A stretch of DNA of 18,476 nucleotides from DASVSE01 sp036399715 (GTDB lineage Bacteria > Bacteroidota > Rhodothermia > Rhodothermales > Rubricoccaceae), in assembly GCA_036399715.1 (NCBI GenBank), contig DASWMO010000356.1, forward strand, positions 1-18,476, in the 5' to 3' direction. This document shows, in pieces, positions 1 through 7,635 of the stretch. Below the pieces are notes generated by a model. It did not search any database. It had not been told where the DNA came from and saw nothing but the letters and a program-made list of their open reading frames with translations. Positions within the stretch are counted from its first letter, which is position 1; each line of letters begins with the position of its first letter. Both the position numbers and the translations under genes were made by a program.

Positions 1-1
1 C

Positions 2-784
2 CCGGCGGCCGCGGGGACGCCGCTGGAGGCGTACCTCATCCGGCCGAGCAACTTCGACCCGACGCACCACTACCCGCTCCTCATCCACACGTATGGCGGG
101 CCGGGCTCGCAGGAGGTCGTGGACCGCTGGGGCGGGACGGAGCGGCTGTGGCACCACTACCTCGCCGAGACCTACGGCGTCCTCGTGGCCGGCGTGGACA
201 ACCGCGGGACGGGCGGGCGCGGCAAGGCGTTCAAGACGCTCACGCAGAACCGCCTGGGCATTCTGGAAGCCGAGGACCAGACGGCGGCGGCGCGGTGGTT
301 CGGGCAGCAGGCCTATGTGGACTCGACGCGCCTCGGCATCTGGGGCTGGAGCTATGGCGGTTACCTCTCGCTGCTGTCCATGACCTACGGGGACGGGCCC
401 GAGGTCTTCCACGCCGGCATCGCGGTCGCGCCGGTGACGAACTGGCGGAACTACGACACGATCTACACCGAGCGCTACCTCAGCACGCCGCAGCTGAACC
501 CGACGGGCTACGACGCGGGCTCGCCGACGACGTACGCGGCCAACCTCCGCGACGACCAGCAGCTCCTGATCGTCCACGGTGACGCGGACGACAACGTGCA
601 CGTCCAGAACACGATGGCGATGGTGGACGCGCTCCAGGCGGCGAACAAGCCGTTCGAGATGATGCTCTACCCGGGCCGCAACCACGGCATCTACGGCGGG
701 CGGACGCGGCTGCACCTCTACACGATGCTGACGCGGCACATCGCGCGGACGCTCGCGGGCGAAGACTTGCAGGCGCAGCGCTAA
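2..784 (+). CDS. S9-family prolyl oligopeptidase / dipeptidyl peptidase IV-like, C-terminal part
   Basis: This is the C-terminal catalytic alpha/beta-hydrolase domain of a serine exopeptidase; the beta-propeller half lies before the window. The frame is open from base 2. The sequence shows YGGPGSQ near the oxyanion region, DNRGTGGRG, the nucleophile motif GWSYGG (Ser codon at 350-352), the acid motif GDADDNVH, and the catalytic His in NHGIYGG. These match the Ser-Asp-His triad of the DPP-IV (S9B) group rather than plain prolyl oligopeptidase. Such enzymes remove dipeptides, often X-Pro, and in this lineage are usually exported to the periplasm or surface. The export signal cannot be seen here. 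The gene ends 98 bp before a convergent minus-strand gene, with a strong hairpin between them. The family call is firm; the exact substrate is not known. Confidence 0.9.
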   Translation, partial: PAAAGTPLEAYLIRPSNFDPTHHYPLLIHTYGGPGSQEVVDRWGGTERLWHHYLAETYGVLVAGVDNRGTGGRGKAFKTLTQNRLGILEAEDQTAAARWFGQQAYVDSTRLGIWGWSYGGYLSLLSMTYGDGPEVFHAGIAVAPVTNWRNYDTIYTERYLSTPQLNPTGYDAGSPTTYAANLRDDQQLLIVHGDADDNVHVQNTMAMVDALQAANKPFEMMLYPGRNHGIYGGRTRLHLYTMLTRHIARTLAGEDLQAQR

Positions 785-798
785 CCCGGCGGCCGGGT

Positions 799-850
799 GA
801 ATGCGACAACGCGCCCGGTCCCTCAGTGGGACCGGGCGCGTGTCGCGTTC
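799..850. terminator. Long near-perfect hairpin, probable bidirectional terminator
   Basis: The inner stem 810-822 pairs perfectly with 828-840 (13 bp) around the 5-nt loop tcagt. After a single bulged A at 809 the stem continues as 803-808 with 841-846. With a G-U pair it reaches roughly 799 with 850. It lies between two convergent stop codons (784 plus, 882 minus). There is no T tract on either side, so termination would depend on the very stable stem. A transcript-stabilising 3' structure is an alternative. Confidence 0.7.
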
Positions 851-881
851 GGGACCTGTGCGGGCGCGCCCGCGACGTCAC

Positions 882-1217
882 TTACTCGTCGGAGACGGTC
901 CAGGTGGTCTCGCTGTCGTCCTCCAGCTCGACGCCGTAGTGCTCCAGCTCCTGGCCGGAGTCCGTGACGGCCTTGAGGTCCCAGCAGCCGGCGGGCATCG
1001 TGATCGTCGCGCCGCTGCCGGGCTCGAGGATGTCGACGGGGAGGAGGTCCTCGCCCCAGGTGTCCTCGTCGCAGGTGGAGGCGTAGACGAAGGCGATGGT
1101 GCTGGAGCTCTCGTTAGTGAGCAGGACGGTGGCGCCGTCGGTGCCGCCGCCGGTGGCGGGGGTGAAGGCCGTGAGGGCGAACGCCGCGGCGAGGCCGAGG
1201 TACAGGGGAAGACGCAT
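882..1217 (-). CDS. Small secreted protein of unknown function, 111 aa
   Basis: The function is not known. Residues 1-20 form a signal peptide (MRLPLYLGLAAAFALTAF). The mature part is short, acidic and beta-rich: an opening strand with TNESSSTIAFVY, then WGEDLLPVDILEPGSGATI, a PAGCWDLKA turn, and a C-terminal TTWTV strand. The pattern resembles small exported proteins seen in myxobacteria and other bacteria with a conserved WGxDLL segment followed by a GxYDL-like turn, but that comparison is from memory. Two cysteines (in STCDED and AGCWD) could form a disulfide in the periplasm. The ATG at 1217 is chosen because the signal peptide follows at once. It lies downstream of the 222-aa gene on the same strand, 213 bp away, so co-transcription is uncertain. 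Confidence 0.75.
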   Translation of the reverse strand: MRLPLYLGLAAAFALTAFTPATGGGTDGATVLLTNESSSTIAFVYASTCDEDTWGEDLLPVDILEPGSGATITMPAGCWDLKAVTDSGQELEHYGVELEDDSETTWTVSDE

Positions 1218-1430
1218 GCAGTCGGGAGGAGGTGGGGCGAGGGCCCGGAGGGGAAGCCGGCTCGGGGCGAGCGGCGGGGCGTGTATGGTAACGCCCGTTT
1301 GCGGTGCCGCGCCAGACCCTAAACCGTTGGAAGGCAGGTTCGGGAGCGCGTGGCTTCGAGACGGACACCGCCCCGCCTGTTTAGAGTGGCAGGGGAGGCG
1401 GGCCCGTTCGGGACGGTGCTCTATTCAGGC

Positions 1431-2099
1431 CTAGAGGCCGATCCGGCGGGTAAGTTCGGGGAACGGGCGGAGGAGGGGGCGGGCGGTGTCCCGGAACTCC
1501 GCGTAGTCGAGGCGGAGCGCGTCCGCCTCGCCGTCGCGCTCGGTCGTGGCCTCGATGGCCCTGGCGTCCGTGGACGTGTCGGCGCCGGAGGCCGTCACGA
1601 GGGCGTCGAGGTCGGCCGTGAGGGCGTTCAGGCGCTTGGAGTCGTAGCCGCGGACGGCGATGCGCTCGGCGTAGGGGGCGAGGGCGGCGTTGGCGTAGGA
1701 GAGGCGGGCCTGGCGGACGAAGGCGGCGAGGGCGTCGGGCATGTCGCCGCCGAGGCCGAGGGCGGTCGCAGCGGCGTCGTCGCCTTTGAAGCGGGCGCGG
1801 GCGATCTGGCGGAAGGCGACGTAGTCTTTCTGGCAGTCGTCGAAGGCTTTGTCCTCGGCGGCTCCGGCTCGGTCCTCGGCGGCCATGGCCTCGGCGCGGG
1901 CGTCGTAGGCTTTTGCTGCGGCGTCGACGCGGGCGAGGAGGGCGTCGAGGACGTCGGGGCCGTAGCCGGCCGGGGCGAGGACGGCCTGGACCTCGGCGTC
2001 GTCGCGCGCGGCTTCGAGGCGCTGCTCCATCTCGGTGAGGTCCGCGCGGAGCTGGACGTCCTGGTCGGCGCGGCGGCGGGGGGTGGGCGTGTCGAACAT
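1431..2099 (-). CDS. Uncharacterised helical protein, 222 aa
   Basis: I do not recognise a family. The protein has no signal peptide or membrane segment and is rich in Ala, Asp, Arg and Glu. Heptad-like helices run through residues about 10-90 (LRADLTEMEQRLEAARDD, then DALLARVDAAAKAYDAR) and again at about 160-210. It is probably a cytoplasmic all-helical bundle or coiled coil. The start at 2099 gives an N-terminal MFDTPTPRRR; no in-frame alternative is better. The opposite strand also has open frames here, but these are Gly/Val- or Arg-rich translations of the same GC-biased codons. Upstream (2100-2463) is the tandem repeat region, transcribed away from this gene. No terminator is clear after the stop. 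Confidence 0.65.
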   Translation of the reverse strand: MFDTPTPRRRADQDVQLRADLTEMEQRLEAARDDAEVQAVLAPAGYGPDVLDALLARVDAAAKAYDARAEAMAAEDRAGAAEDKAFDDCQKDYVAFRQIARARFKGDDAAATALGLGGDMPDALAAFVRQARLSYANAALAPYAERIAVRGYDSKRLNALTADLDALVTASGADTSTDARAIEATTERDGEADALRLDYAEFRDTARPLLRPFPELTRRIGL

Positions 2100-2189
2100 G
2101 GCAGGTGGGAATTAGTGAAGGAGTGAACGGCAGAACGAGTGTAGAGGCGGGCGGGCGGGTATGCAAGTAGGGGGGCGACCGACCAAGGC

Positions 2190-2399
2190 GCGGGTGCGGC
2201 TATCGGGAGCGCGGGTCTGGCTATCCCGGATGCGGGTGCAGCTAAGCGGGGTGCGGGTGCGACGATCCGCAGTGCGGGTGCGGCTTTCCCGAGTGCGGGT
2301 CTGGCTAAGCGGAATGCGGGTCTGGCTATCCCGAGTTCGGGTGCGGCGAAGCGAGGTGCGGGTGCGACTATGGGGAGCGCGGGTCAGGCGAGGCGGGGG
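2190..2399. repeat. Ten-copy 21-bp tandem repeat (minisatellite) upstream of the T9SS protein gene
   Basis: Ten contiguous units begin at 2190, 2211, 2232, 2253, 2274, 2295, 2316, 2337, 2358 and 2379, every one exactly 21 bp. The first six bases are gcgggt in nine units and tcgggt in one. The middle is variable, most often (g/c)(c/t)ggct. The third part falls into two classes, atcccg-like and aagcgg-like. The array fills most of the 363-bp gap between the divergent genes and stops 11 bp before the -35 box of the downstream gene. It is in frame with that gene and could be read as a heptad of the V-R-x-R/W-x-S type, but the signal peptide starts later, so I treat it as non-coding. Confidence 0.9.
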
Positions 2400-2410
2400 T
2401 GCGGGGTGGG

Positions 2411-2439
2411 TTGCGTGGGGACGTTGGGTGTGCTACGAT
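2411..2439 (+). promoter_or_regulatory. Predicted promoter of the T9SS secreted protein gene
   Basis: A -35-like TTGCGT at 2411-2416 and a -10-like TACGAT at 2434-2439 are separated by 17 bp. The -10 box runs into TTCG, giving a near match to the Bacteroidota -7 element TAnnTTTG with one extra spacer base. It would start transcription near 2446-2449, only about 15-18 nt before the ATG at 2464. Its position after the repeats is independent support for the 2464 start. Confidence 0.55.
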
Positions 2440-2463
2440 TCGGGTTCACATCCGAAGGCTGCC

Positions 2464-5172
2464 ATGCGCCGCTTGCTCCTGCTGATTGGTGTTCTCGTTC
2501 ACTCGGCGTCGGCGCAGACACCGGGGGCGTGCGCGCCGGGCGTGGCGACGGCCGTGCTCGACGCGGCTGACGTGCGGGCGACGCTCTCGACGGACCCGTC
2601 GGTGCAGACGTATGGCCCCGTCGTCGCGAACGGTCCGGCCGGCTCGACCTACACCGTCGTGGCACCGGGCTACGAGGCGCCGTGGGGCTCGGGCCGGACG
2701 CCTCTGTTCGGCATCGCGCCGTCGTTCGGCGGGCGCGTCGGCGGGGTAGTGCGTGTGGCCGGGTCGCGGGAGTACGTGACCGAACTGTGGCCGGGGCCGC
2801 TCGGGGCGGGGGCGGCGCTGCCGGCGGAGGGGTGTGCGCCGTTCGACCGGCTCTGGACGGTCAGCCAGACGGACCTCGCCGTGTTCGAGACGATGGGTGT
2901 GGCGACGCGGGACCTCGCCGAGTGGCCGGTCGGGCTCGGCGCGCCGACGGTCGACGTGGCGGGGCAGCCGATTGTGACGGGCGACCGGGCGCGGCGGATC
3001 AACCTCGCGGCGGGTGAGCGGCCGGTCGTGTCGGGCCGGCAGACGGCGTTCTGGGTGCTCAACGACGCCGGGAACGTGCACGGCCGGACGGGGAGCGCCC
3101 CGCTGGGGATCGAGGTGCAGATGCTGGCCGTCGTGCCGGAGGCGGCGGCGCTCGCGCAGGCGACCGTCTACCGGGCGCGCGTGATCAACCGCAGCGCGGC
3201 GCCGATCTCCGATTTACGCTCACTCGTCTTCGCGGACTTCGACCTGGGCGGCGCGAGTGACGATTACACGGGCAGCGACTCGACGCGCGGGCTCGTGGTG
3301 ACGTACAACGCGGACGAGGTCGACAACGGTTACGGCGTGCCGCCAGCGGTTGGGATCGACCTGCTGAGCGGGGCCGAGAGTGCGCCCGAGGTGGTCAAGA
3401 ATCTCCCCGGCCGGCGGATCGAGCCGTTTTCGGCGGCGGAATTCTACTGCCGGATGCAGGGCCTGCTGGGCGACTGCACGCCGATGCGCGAGGGCGGGCT
3501 GGGCGACGGCGCGACGGGCCGGCCGACGCGCTGGGCCTTCCCCGGCGACCCGGTCGCGCGGGCGTTCTGGAGCATGGAGAACACCGACGGCGCGCTCGCC
3601 CGCGCGGCGCCGTCCGATACGCGCGTGGCGATTGCGACGGCCGGAGGGGCGCTCGCGCCGGGGGCGTCGGCCGACGTCACGTACGCGGTCCTGTTCGCGC
3701 AGGGCGCGGACCGGTTCGACTCGCTCGTGCGCCTGCGCGCGGCGAGCGACGCGGCGCAGGCGGCGTTCGACGCCGGGGCGCTGCTCGCGCCGGGGGCGGC
3801 GGCTATGCCGGCCATGGTGGCGGCGCCCGTCCCGGTCTCGCCGGCCGAGGGGGCGCTCGTCGCCAACGCGGGCGTCGACCTGGTGTGGGACGCCGTGCCG
3901 GGGGCGACGCGCTACCGCGTCGAGATCGCGGCCGACGCGGCGTTTGCCGGGGCGACGGTGCGCGACGTGCGCGCGACGACGGCGCCGGGCCTGCGCTTCC
4001 GCGTCGACGGGACGGTGGGGACGTTCTACTGGCGCGTCCGCGCGTACGGACCGGAGGCCGTCGGGCCGTTTTCGGAGACGCGGACGTACCGCAGTGGGTC
4101 GGACTACACGGCAGTCGAGTTTCTCGGAGGCGGCGCGGGCATCGTCGAGACCGTACGGCCGGGCGGCGACGTGTGCGCCGGAGACCCGGCGGACGTGGGC
4201 TGCGAGCGCTACGGCGGCAATACGGTCTGGCGCGACGGCGACGTCTCGCGGGACTACTACGTCTCGGGCATCGCGCCGGACTTCATCACCGCCGTAAGTC
4301 AGCACATCGGCACCCTCTATCCGGGCGGTGCGGTGGAACTGCGCTTCACCGACACGGGCGGGCTCGCCGTCTTTCCGAGTCGCAACGGGCACATTGCCCG
4401 CGTGCCGTTCGAGGCATGGTCGGTCGGGACCGATCCAGGACCGGCCGACGACGTGCGCATGATCCCGTTCATTCTGCCCAATGGGATCACCCCGCCGGCC
4501 GTGGACGACTGGACCAACCGGTTCCCGACAGTCGAGTCGGTGTCCATTCCGACATCGTACCCGCTTTATCTGATGATGCCCAAGCCGGGCGGCAGCTACG
4601 CCGCCTTTGCCGAGGACGCGCTCGCGTTCGGCGGGCCTGGCGCCAGGTACGACCCGGCGCTCGACCGCGACACCGAGGTCGGGACGAACCCGACGACGGG
4701 CGGGGCGTGTGCCAACCAGGGGTACTACGTGGACTTCTGCTACCGCAACGACCGAATCGTAAACGCCCCGGGCAGCACGTCCGTCGCACCGGTCCGGGCG
4801 ATCGTCTTTGCGGACCTCGCCCGCGACGGGACGACGCCGCCGGCCGGGACGACGGTCCGGTTTCAGGCTGCCGCGCCGCGGTTCGTGGATGCTGCGGCCG
4901 CGCCGGCGGACGCGCGCGCGGGGCTCGGGCTGCCGTACCCGAACCCGGCGCGCGGCGGGGCGCGCGTGCCGTTCGACGCCCCGGCGGGTGCTGTTCGGCT
5001 GGTCGTGCTCGACCTGCTCGGACGGACGGTCGCCGTGCTCATGGATGGCAACGTAGCGGAGGGCCACCACGTGGCGCGCGTCCCGGCAGGCCTTGCACCC
5101 GGCATCTACGTCGTCGTGCTCGACGTGCCGGGTGCCGCCCGCTCGACGCGTCGCCTGACGGTGGTCCGGTGA
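2464..5172 (+). CDS. Secreted protein with fibronectin III-like domain and T9SS type A sorting domain, 902 aa
   Basis: This is a large exported protein, probably released or anchored at the cell surface through the type IX secretion system. Residues 1-18 are a signal peptide (MRRLLLLIGVLVHSASAQ). Residues about 19-450 hold an unrecognised beta-rich region with FADFDLGG and repeated aromatic strands. Residues about 456-546 look like a fibronectin type III domain (PVSPAEGALV, LVWDAVPGATRYRVEI, FYWRVRAYG). Residues about 820-902 form the T9SS C-terminal domain, with LPYPNPARGG, VLDLLGRTVAVL, GLAPGIYVVVL and a terminal RRLTVVR. An in-frame ATG at 2161 would add 101 residues of repeat-encoded, Arg-rich sequence before the signal peptide. 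I reject that start. No catalytic motif was recognised, so the biochemical role is open. Confidence 0.85.
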   Translation: MRRLLLLIGVLVHSASAQTPGACAPGVATAVLDAADVRATLSTDPSVQTYGPVVANGPAGSTYTVVAPGYEAPWGSGRTPLFGIAPSFGGRVGGVVRVAGSREYVTELWPGPLGAGAALPAEGCAPFDRLWTVSQTDLAVFETMGVATRDLAEWPVGLGAPTVDVAGQPIVTGDRARRINLAAGERPVVSGRQTAFWVLNDAGNVHGRTGSAPLGIEVQMLAVVPEAAALAQATVYRARVINRSAAPISDLRSLVFADFDLGGASDDYTGSDSTRGLVVTYNADEVDNGYGVPPAVGIDLLSGAESAPEVVKNLPGRRIEPFSAAEFYCRMQGLLGDCTPMREGGLGDGATGRPTRWAFPGDPVARAFWSMENTDGALARAAPSDTRVAIATAGGALAPGASADVTYAVLFAQGADRFDSLVRLRAASDAAQAAFDAGALLAPGAAAMPAMVAAPVPVSPAEGALVANAGVDLVWDAVPGATRYRVEIAADAAFAGATVRDVRATTAPGLRFRVDGTVGTFYWRVRAYGPEAVGPFSETRTYRSGSDYTAVEFLGGGAGIVETVRPGGDVCAGDPADVGCERYGGNTVWRDGDVSRDYYVSGIAPDFITAVSQHIGTLYPGGAVELRFTDTGGLAVFPSRNGHIARVPFEAWSVGTDPGPADDVRMIPFILPNGITPPAVDDWTNRFPTVESVSIPTSYPLYLMMPKPGGSYAAFAEDALAFGGPGARYDPALDRDTEVGTNPTTGGACANQGYYVDFCYRNDRIVNAPGSTSVAPVRAIVFADLARDGTTPPAGTTVRFQAAAPRFVDAAAAPADARAGLGLPYPNPARGGARVPFDAPAGAVRLVVLDLLGRTVAVLMDGNVAEGHHVARVPAGLAPGIYVVVLDVPGAARSTRRLTVVR

Positions 5173-5190
5173 CGGCGTGCTGACTGTCGC

Positions 5191-5198
5191 TAGGTTTG
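5191..5198 (+). promoter_or_regulatory. Bacteroidota-type -7 promoter element ahead of pyrC
   Basis: TAGGTTTG matches the TAnnTTTG consensus exactly and ends 22 nt before the GTG start at 5221. No good TTTG-type -33 box is visible, because that position falls in the 3' end of the preceding gene. It suggests that pyrC and the downstream SMR gene have their own promoter rather than reading through from the T9SS gene. Confidence 0.55.
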
Positions 5199-5220
5199 CG
5201 TTTCACCCGACCCCGCGCCC

Positions 5221-6504
5221 GTGGACCTGCTCATTACCGGCGGAACGGTTCTCGACCCCGAGACGGGGGCCGAGACGCGGGCCGACGTGCTCGTCCGGGA
5301 CGGCGTGATCGCCGAGGTCGGCGAGGGGCTCGATGCGCCCGAGGGGGTGCGCGTGCTGGACGCGTCGGGGCGGCTGGTCTCGCCGGGGTGGATGGACATG
5401 CACGTCCACCTGCGCGAGCCGGGGCAGGAGCACAAGGAGACCATCGAGACGGGCTGCCGGGCCGCGGCGGCGGGCGGCTTCACGGCCGTCGCGTGCATGC
5501 CCAACACGGACCCGCCGATCTCGACGCGCGACGTCGTCGAGTTCGTGCGGCGCCGCGCCGAGGGGCTGGCGGTCGACGTGTACCCCATCGGGACCGTCTC
5601 GCAGGGGCGCCGCGGCGAGGCCCTCGCCGAGATGGGCGACATGGCGGCCGGCGGGGCCGTCGCGTTCTCCGACGACGGCTCGCCGGTGCAGCACGGCGGG
5701 CTGATGCGGCGGGCGCTGGAGTACGCGCGCACGCTCGGGGCCCCGATCCTCGCGCACGAGGAGGACCTGACGCTGAACCCGCACGGGCAGATGAACGAGG
5801 GGACGGTCGCGACGCGCCTCGGTCTGCCCGGCATCCCGGGTCTGGCCGAAGAGGCGATGATCGCCCGCGACGCGCTCCTGGCCGAGTTCACCGGCGGCCA
5901 CGTCCACGTGTGCCACATCTCGACGGCGCGGGCGGTGCAGATCGTGCGCGAGGCGCAGGCGCGCGGCGTGCCGATCACGGCCGAGGCGTGCCCGCACCAC
6001 TGGGCCCTCACCGACGCCGCCGTCGAGGCGTCGGGGTACGACACGAACACGAAGATGCACCCGCCGCTGCGGACGGCCGCGGACGTGCAGGCGATCAAGG
6101 ACGGTCTCGCGGACGGGACCATCTCCGTGATCGCGACGGACCACGCGCCGCACGCGGGCTTCGAGAAGGAGGTCGAGTTTCTGGAGGCGCCCTTCGGCAT
6201 CCTCGGGCTCGAAACGTGCTGGGGGCTCGTCGGCCGCGACCTCGTCGCCCCCGGCGTGCTGACGCTGGCGCAGGCGGTCCGCGCCCTCACGTTCGCGCCG
6301 CGGCTCATTCTCGGCCTGCCCGTGCCCCGCATCGCGCCCGGCGAGCCGGCCAACCTGACCGTCTTCGACGCGACGACCCGGTGGACCTTCGAGGCGCGCC
6401 ACATCCGGTCCAAGAGCCGCAACACGCCGTTCGTCGGGACCGAACTGGTCGGGCGCGCGTGGGCCATCGTCAACCGCGGGCAGCTCGTCGAGGTGGAGGC
6501 ATGA
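5221..6504 (+). CDS. pyrC: Dihydroorotase, class I
   Basis: This enzyme cyclises N-carbamoyl-L-aspartate to dihydroorotate, the third step of de novo pyrimidine synthesis, in the cytoplasm. The 427-aa length is normal for class I. Visible metal and active-site motifs are DMHVHLREPG (His61, His63), MPNTDPP, FSDDGSPV (Asp152 region), the LAHEED His (about 179), CHIS (His232), CPHH, and ATDHAPH (Asp307). The segment KMHPPLRT followed by EAPFGILGLET points to dihydroorotase rather than allantoinase or hydantoinase. The start is GTG at 5221, set by alignment of the N-terminal DLLITGGTVLDP strand and by the promoter element 22 nt upstream. The stop overlaps the ATG of the next gene. The opposite strand is open for most of this gene, which is a GC-bias shadow. 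Confidence 0.95.
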   Translation: MDLLITGGTVLDPETGAETRADVLVRDGVIAEVGEGLDAPEGVRVLDASGRLVSPGWMDMHVHLREPGQEHKETIETGCRAAAAGGFTAVACMPNTDPPISTRDVVEFVRRRAEGLAVDVYPIGTVSQGRRGEALAEMGDMAAGGAVAFSDDGSPVQHGGLMRRALEYARTLGAPILAHEEDLTLNPHGQMNEGTVATRLGLPGIPGLAEEAMIARDALLAEFTGGHVHVCHISTARAVQIVREAQARGVPITAEACPHHWALTDAAVEASGYDTNTKMHPPLRTAADVQAIKDGLADGTISVIATDHAPHAGFEKEVEFLEAPFGILGLETCWGLVGRDLVAPGVLTLAQAVRALTFAPRLILGLPVPRIAPGEPANLTVFDATTRWTFEARHIRSKSRNTPFVGTELVGRAWAIVNRGQLVEVEA

Positions 6505-6836
6505 GCGCGAGCGCTGCCTGGGCCGTGCTCGTCGTGAGTGGCCTCTTCGAGACCGCGTGGGCGGTGGGGCTGCCGCGGACCGAGGGGTTCACGCGCCTCG
6601 GCCCGAGCGCGTTCGTCCTCGCCACGATGGCCGTGAGCATCTACGGCCTCTCCGTCGCGACGCGCGTGCTGCCCATCGGGACGGCCTATGCGGTCTGGAC
6701 GGGCATCGGGGCCGTCGGGGCCGTCGTGTTCGGGCTGGTCGTGCTCGGCGAGCCGCGGACGGCCGCGCGCCTCGTGTGCGTCGGGCTGATCCTGGCGGGC
6801 GTCGTCGGGCTGAAGGTGTTCGGCGGGGAGCACTGA
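6501..6836 (+). CDS. gdx: SMR-family transporter, Gdx/SugE type (guanidinium exporter)
   Basis: This is a four-helix inner-membrane exporter of 111 aa that would work as an antiparallel dimer, exchanging protons for guanidinium or small quaternary ammonium cations. The helix-1 motif G14-x-x-E17-x-x-W20 carries the essential membrane glutamate. PIGTAYAVWTGIGAVGAVVFG in helix 3 and LGEP before helix 4 are strongly Gdx/SugE-like rather than EmrE-like. Its ATG overlaps the dihydroorotase stop as ATGA (6501-6504), so translation is probably coupled. No guanidine riboswitch is visible, and the leader is inside pyrC. It ends 7 bp from a convergent gene. Substrate preference is inferred from subfamily motifs. 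Confidence 0.88.
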   Translation: MSASAAWAVLVVSGLFETAWAVGLPRTEGFTRLGPSAFVLATMAVSIYGLSVATRVLPIGTAYAVWTGIGAVGAVVFGLVVLGEPRTAARLVCVGLILAGVVGLKVFGGEH

Positions 6837-6843
6837 CCGGCGG

Positions 6844-7347
6844 CTACTCGGGCCGTTCCAGCGTCAGCCGCTCCGCCTCGAAGTCGATCCCGACGCGGAA
6901 GGCCTTCAGGAAGTTGAGCCCGACGAGCCCCTCCGCCTCCAGCCCGACGCGGGTGAGGGCCGACAGGTCGACGGTGCAGAGGGGGAGGTCGTAGGCCGAC
7001 GCGGCGCCGACGCGGAACGAGTCGGCCCGGACCACTCCGACGCTCCCGGCCCCGCTGATGGTGGCCCCGACGCCGGCCACGCCGGGTTGGCGTGGAAGCC
7101 CGAGCGAGTCGGCGAGGGCGGTGTCGATGCAGGTCAGCGTGGCGCCCGTGTCGAGGACGAACGGGACCTCCGGGCCGCCGTTGACCGAGACGGGCACGAC
7201 GACGGCCACGCCGCCGGGTCCGGCCAGCGAGAACGCGACCGAGTGGCCGGCCGAGTCGTCGGGGACCGACGTGCGGGAGGGCCCGCCCCCGAGGGGGATC
7301 TCACACCCGGAGAGGGCGAACAGGGCGGCGAGGACACACGTGCGCAT
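6844..7347 (-). CDS. Retropepsin-like aspartic protease, predicted lipoprotein, 167 aa
   Basis: The ATG at 7347 begins a signal peptide with lipobox LSGC (Cys15); the longer open frame to 7392 would bury it. After a disordered Gly/Ser/Pro segment comes one retropepsin half-domain: VPVSVNGGPEVPFVLDTGAT with the catalytic D66-T67-G68, a second strand block CIDTALADSLGL, and the typical ending GLVGLNFLKAFRVGID. Single-domain retropepsins are expected to act as homodimers. If the lipobox is used, the enzyme is tethered in the envelope. It converges with the SMR gene only 7 bp away, with no visible terminator. The substrate is unknown. Confidence 0.85.
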   Translation of the reverse strand: MRTCVLAALFALSGCEIPLGGGPSRTSVPDDSAGHSVAFSLAGPGGVAVVVPVSVNGGPEVPFVLDTGATLTCIDTALADSLGLPRQPGVAGVGATISGAGSVGVVRADSFRVGAASAYDLPLCTVDLSALTRVGLEAEGLVGLNFLKAFRVGIDFEAERLTLERPE

Positions 7348-7476
7348 GGGACCGTCGAGTGGGGAATGCCGGGAACGGGGCACGCTCGGCACCGATCCCG
7401 CGCGTCGCGTGGAGGCGCGCGGGTCGGGAACGCCCCCACGCCTCGGCGGTCTCTCCGGTCCACCCGCCCGACCGGA

Positions 7477-7635
7477 ATGGCGTCCCTGGACGTCGTCGTC
7501 GCCAACCTCACGCGCCTCGACGTGGACGAGGTCGTGAACGCGGCCAACGAGCGGATGCTCGGCGGCGGTGGCGTCGACGGGGCGGCCTTCGCGGTGGCGC
7601 TAGCTTCGGCTCCGCCCGCGCCGCCCGATGTCTGA
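7477..7635 (+). pseudogene. Truncated macrodomain (O-acetyl-ADP-ribose deacetylase-like) remnant
   Basis: The ATG at 7477 opens a frame that reads as the first strands of a macrodomain: LDVVVANLTRLDVDEVVNAA followed by NERMLGGGGVDGA. This matches the ADP-ribose-binding start IVNAAN...LLGGGGVDGAIH of the family, which is normally about 150-170 aa. Homology stops right after GVDGA; the reading then continues as AFAVALASAPPAPPDV and ends at 7635, overlapping the next gene's ATG by 8 bp. About two thirds of the domain, including the downstream ligand-binding loops, is missing. I read this as a deletion-truncated gene. A short expressed peptide is possible but could not form a macrodomain. Confidence 0.7.

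Noticed and set aside
1218..1430. Small RNA or promoter in the 213-bp gap
   Set aside because: No convincing -35/-10 pair, TAnnTTyG element at a suitable distance, or stable stem was found.
2190..2399. CRISPR-like array
   Set aside because: Units are contiguous with no spacers and diverge between copies; no cas gene is present.
2161..2463. In-frame 101-residue N-terminal extension of the T9SS protein made of Arg-rich heptads
   Set aside because: It would place repeat-encoded sequence before a clear signal peptide starting at 2464, and a promoter lies between the repeats and that start.
3220..5070. Long minus-strand open frame over the T9SS protein
   Set aside because: Arg/Val-rich shadow of a gene with signal peptide, Fn3-like and sorting domains in the other direction.
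5190..6833. Long minus-strand open frame (about 547 codons) over pyrC and the SMR gene
   Set aside because: It has no recognisable domain, is Arg/Pro/Ser-rich and mirrors the GC-biased codons of two well-supported plus-strand genes.
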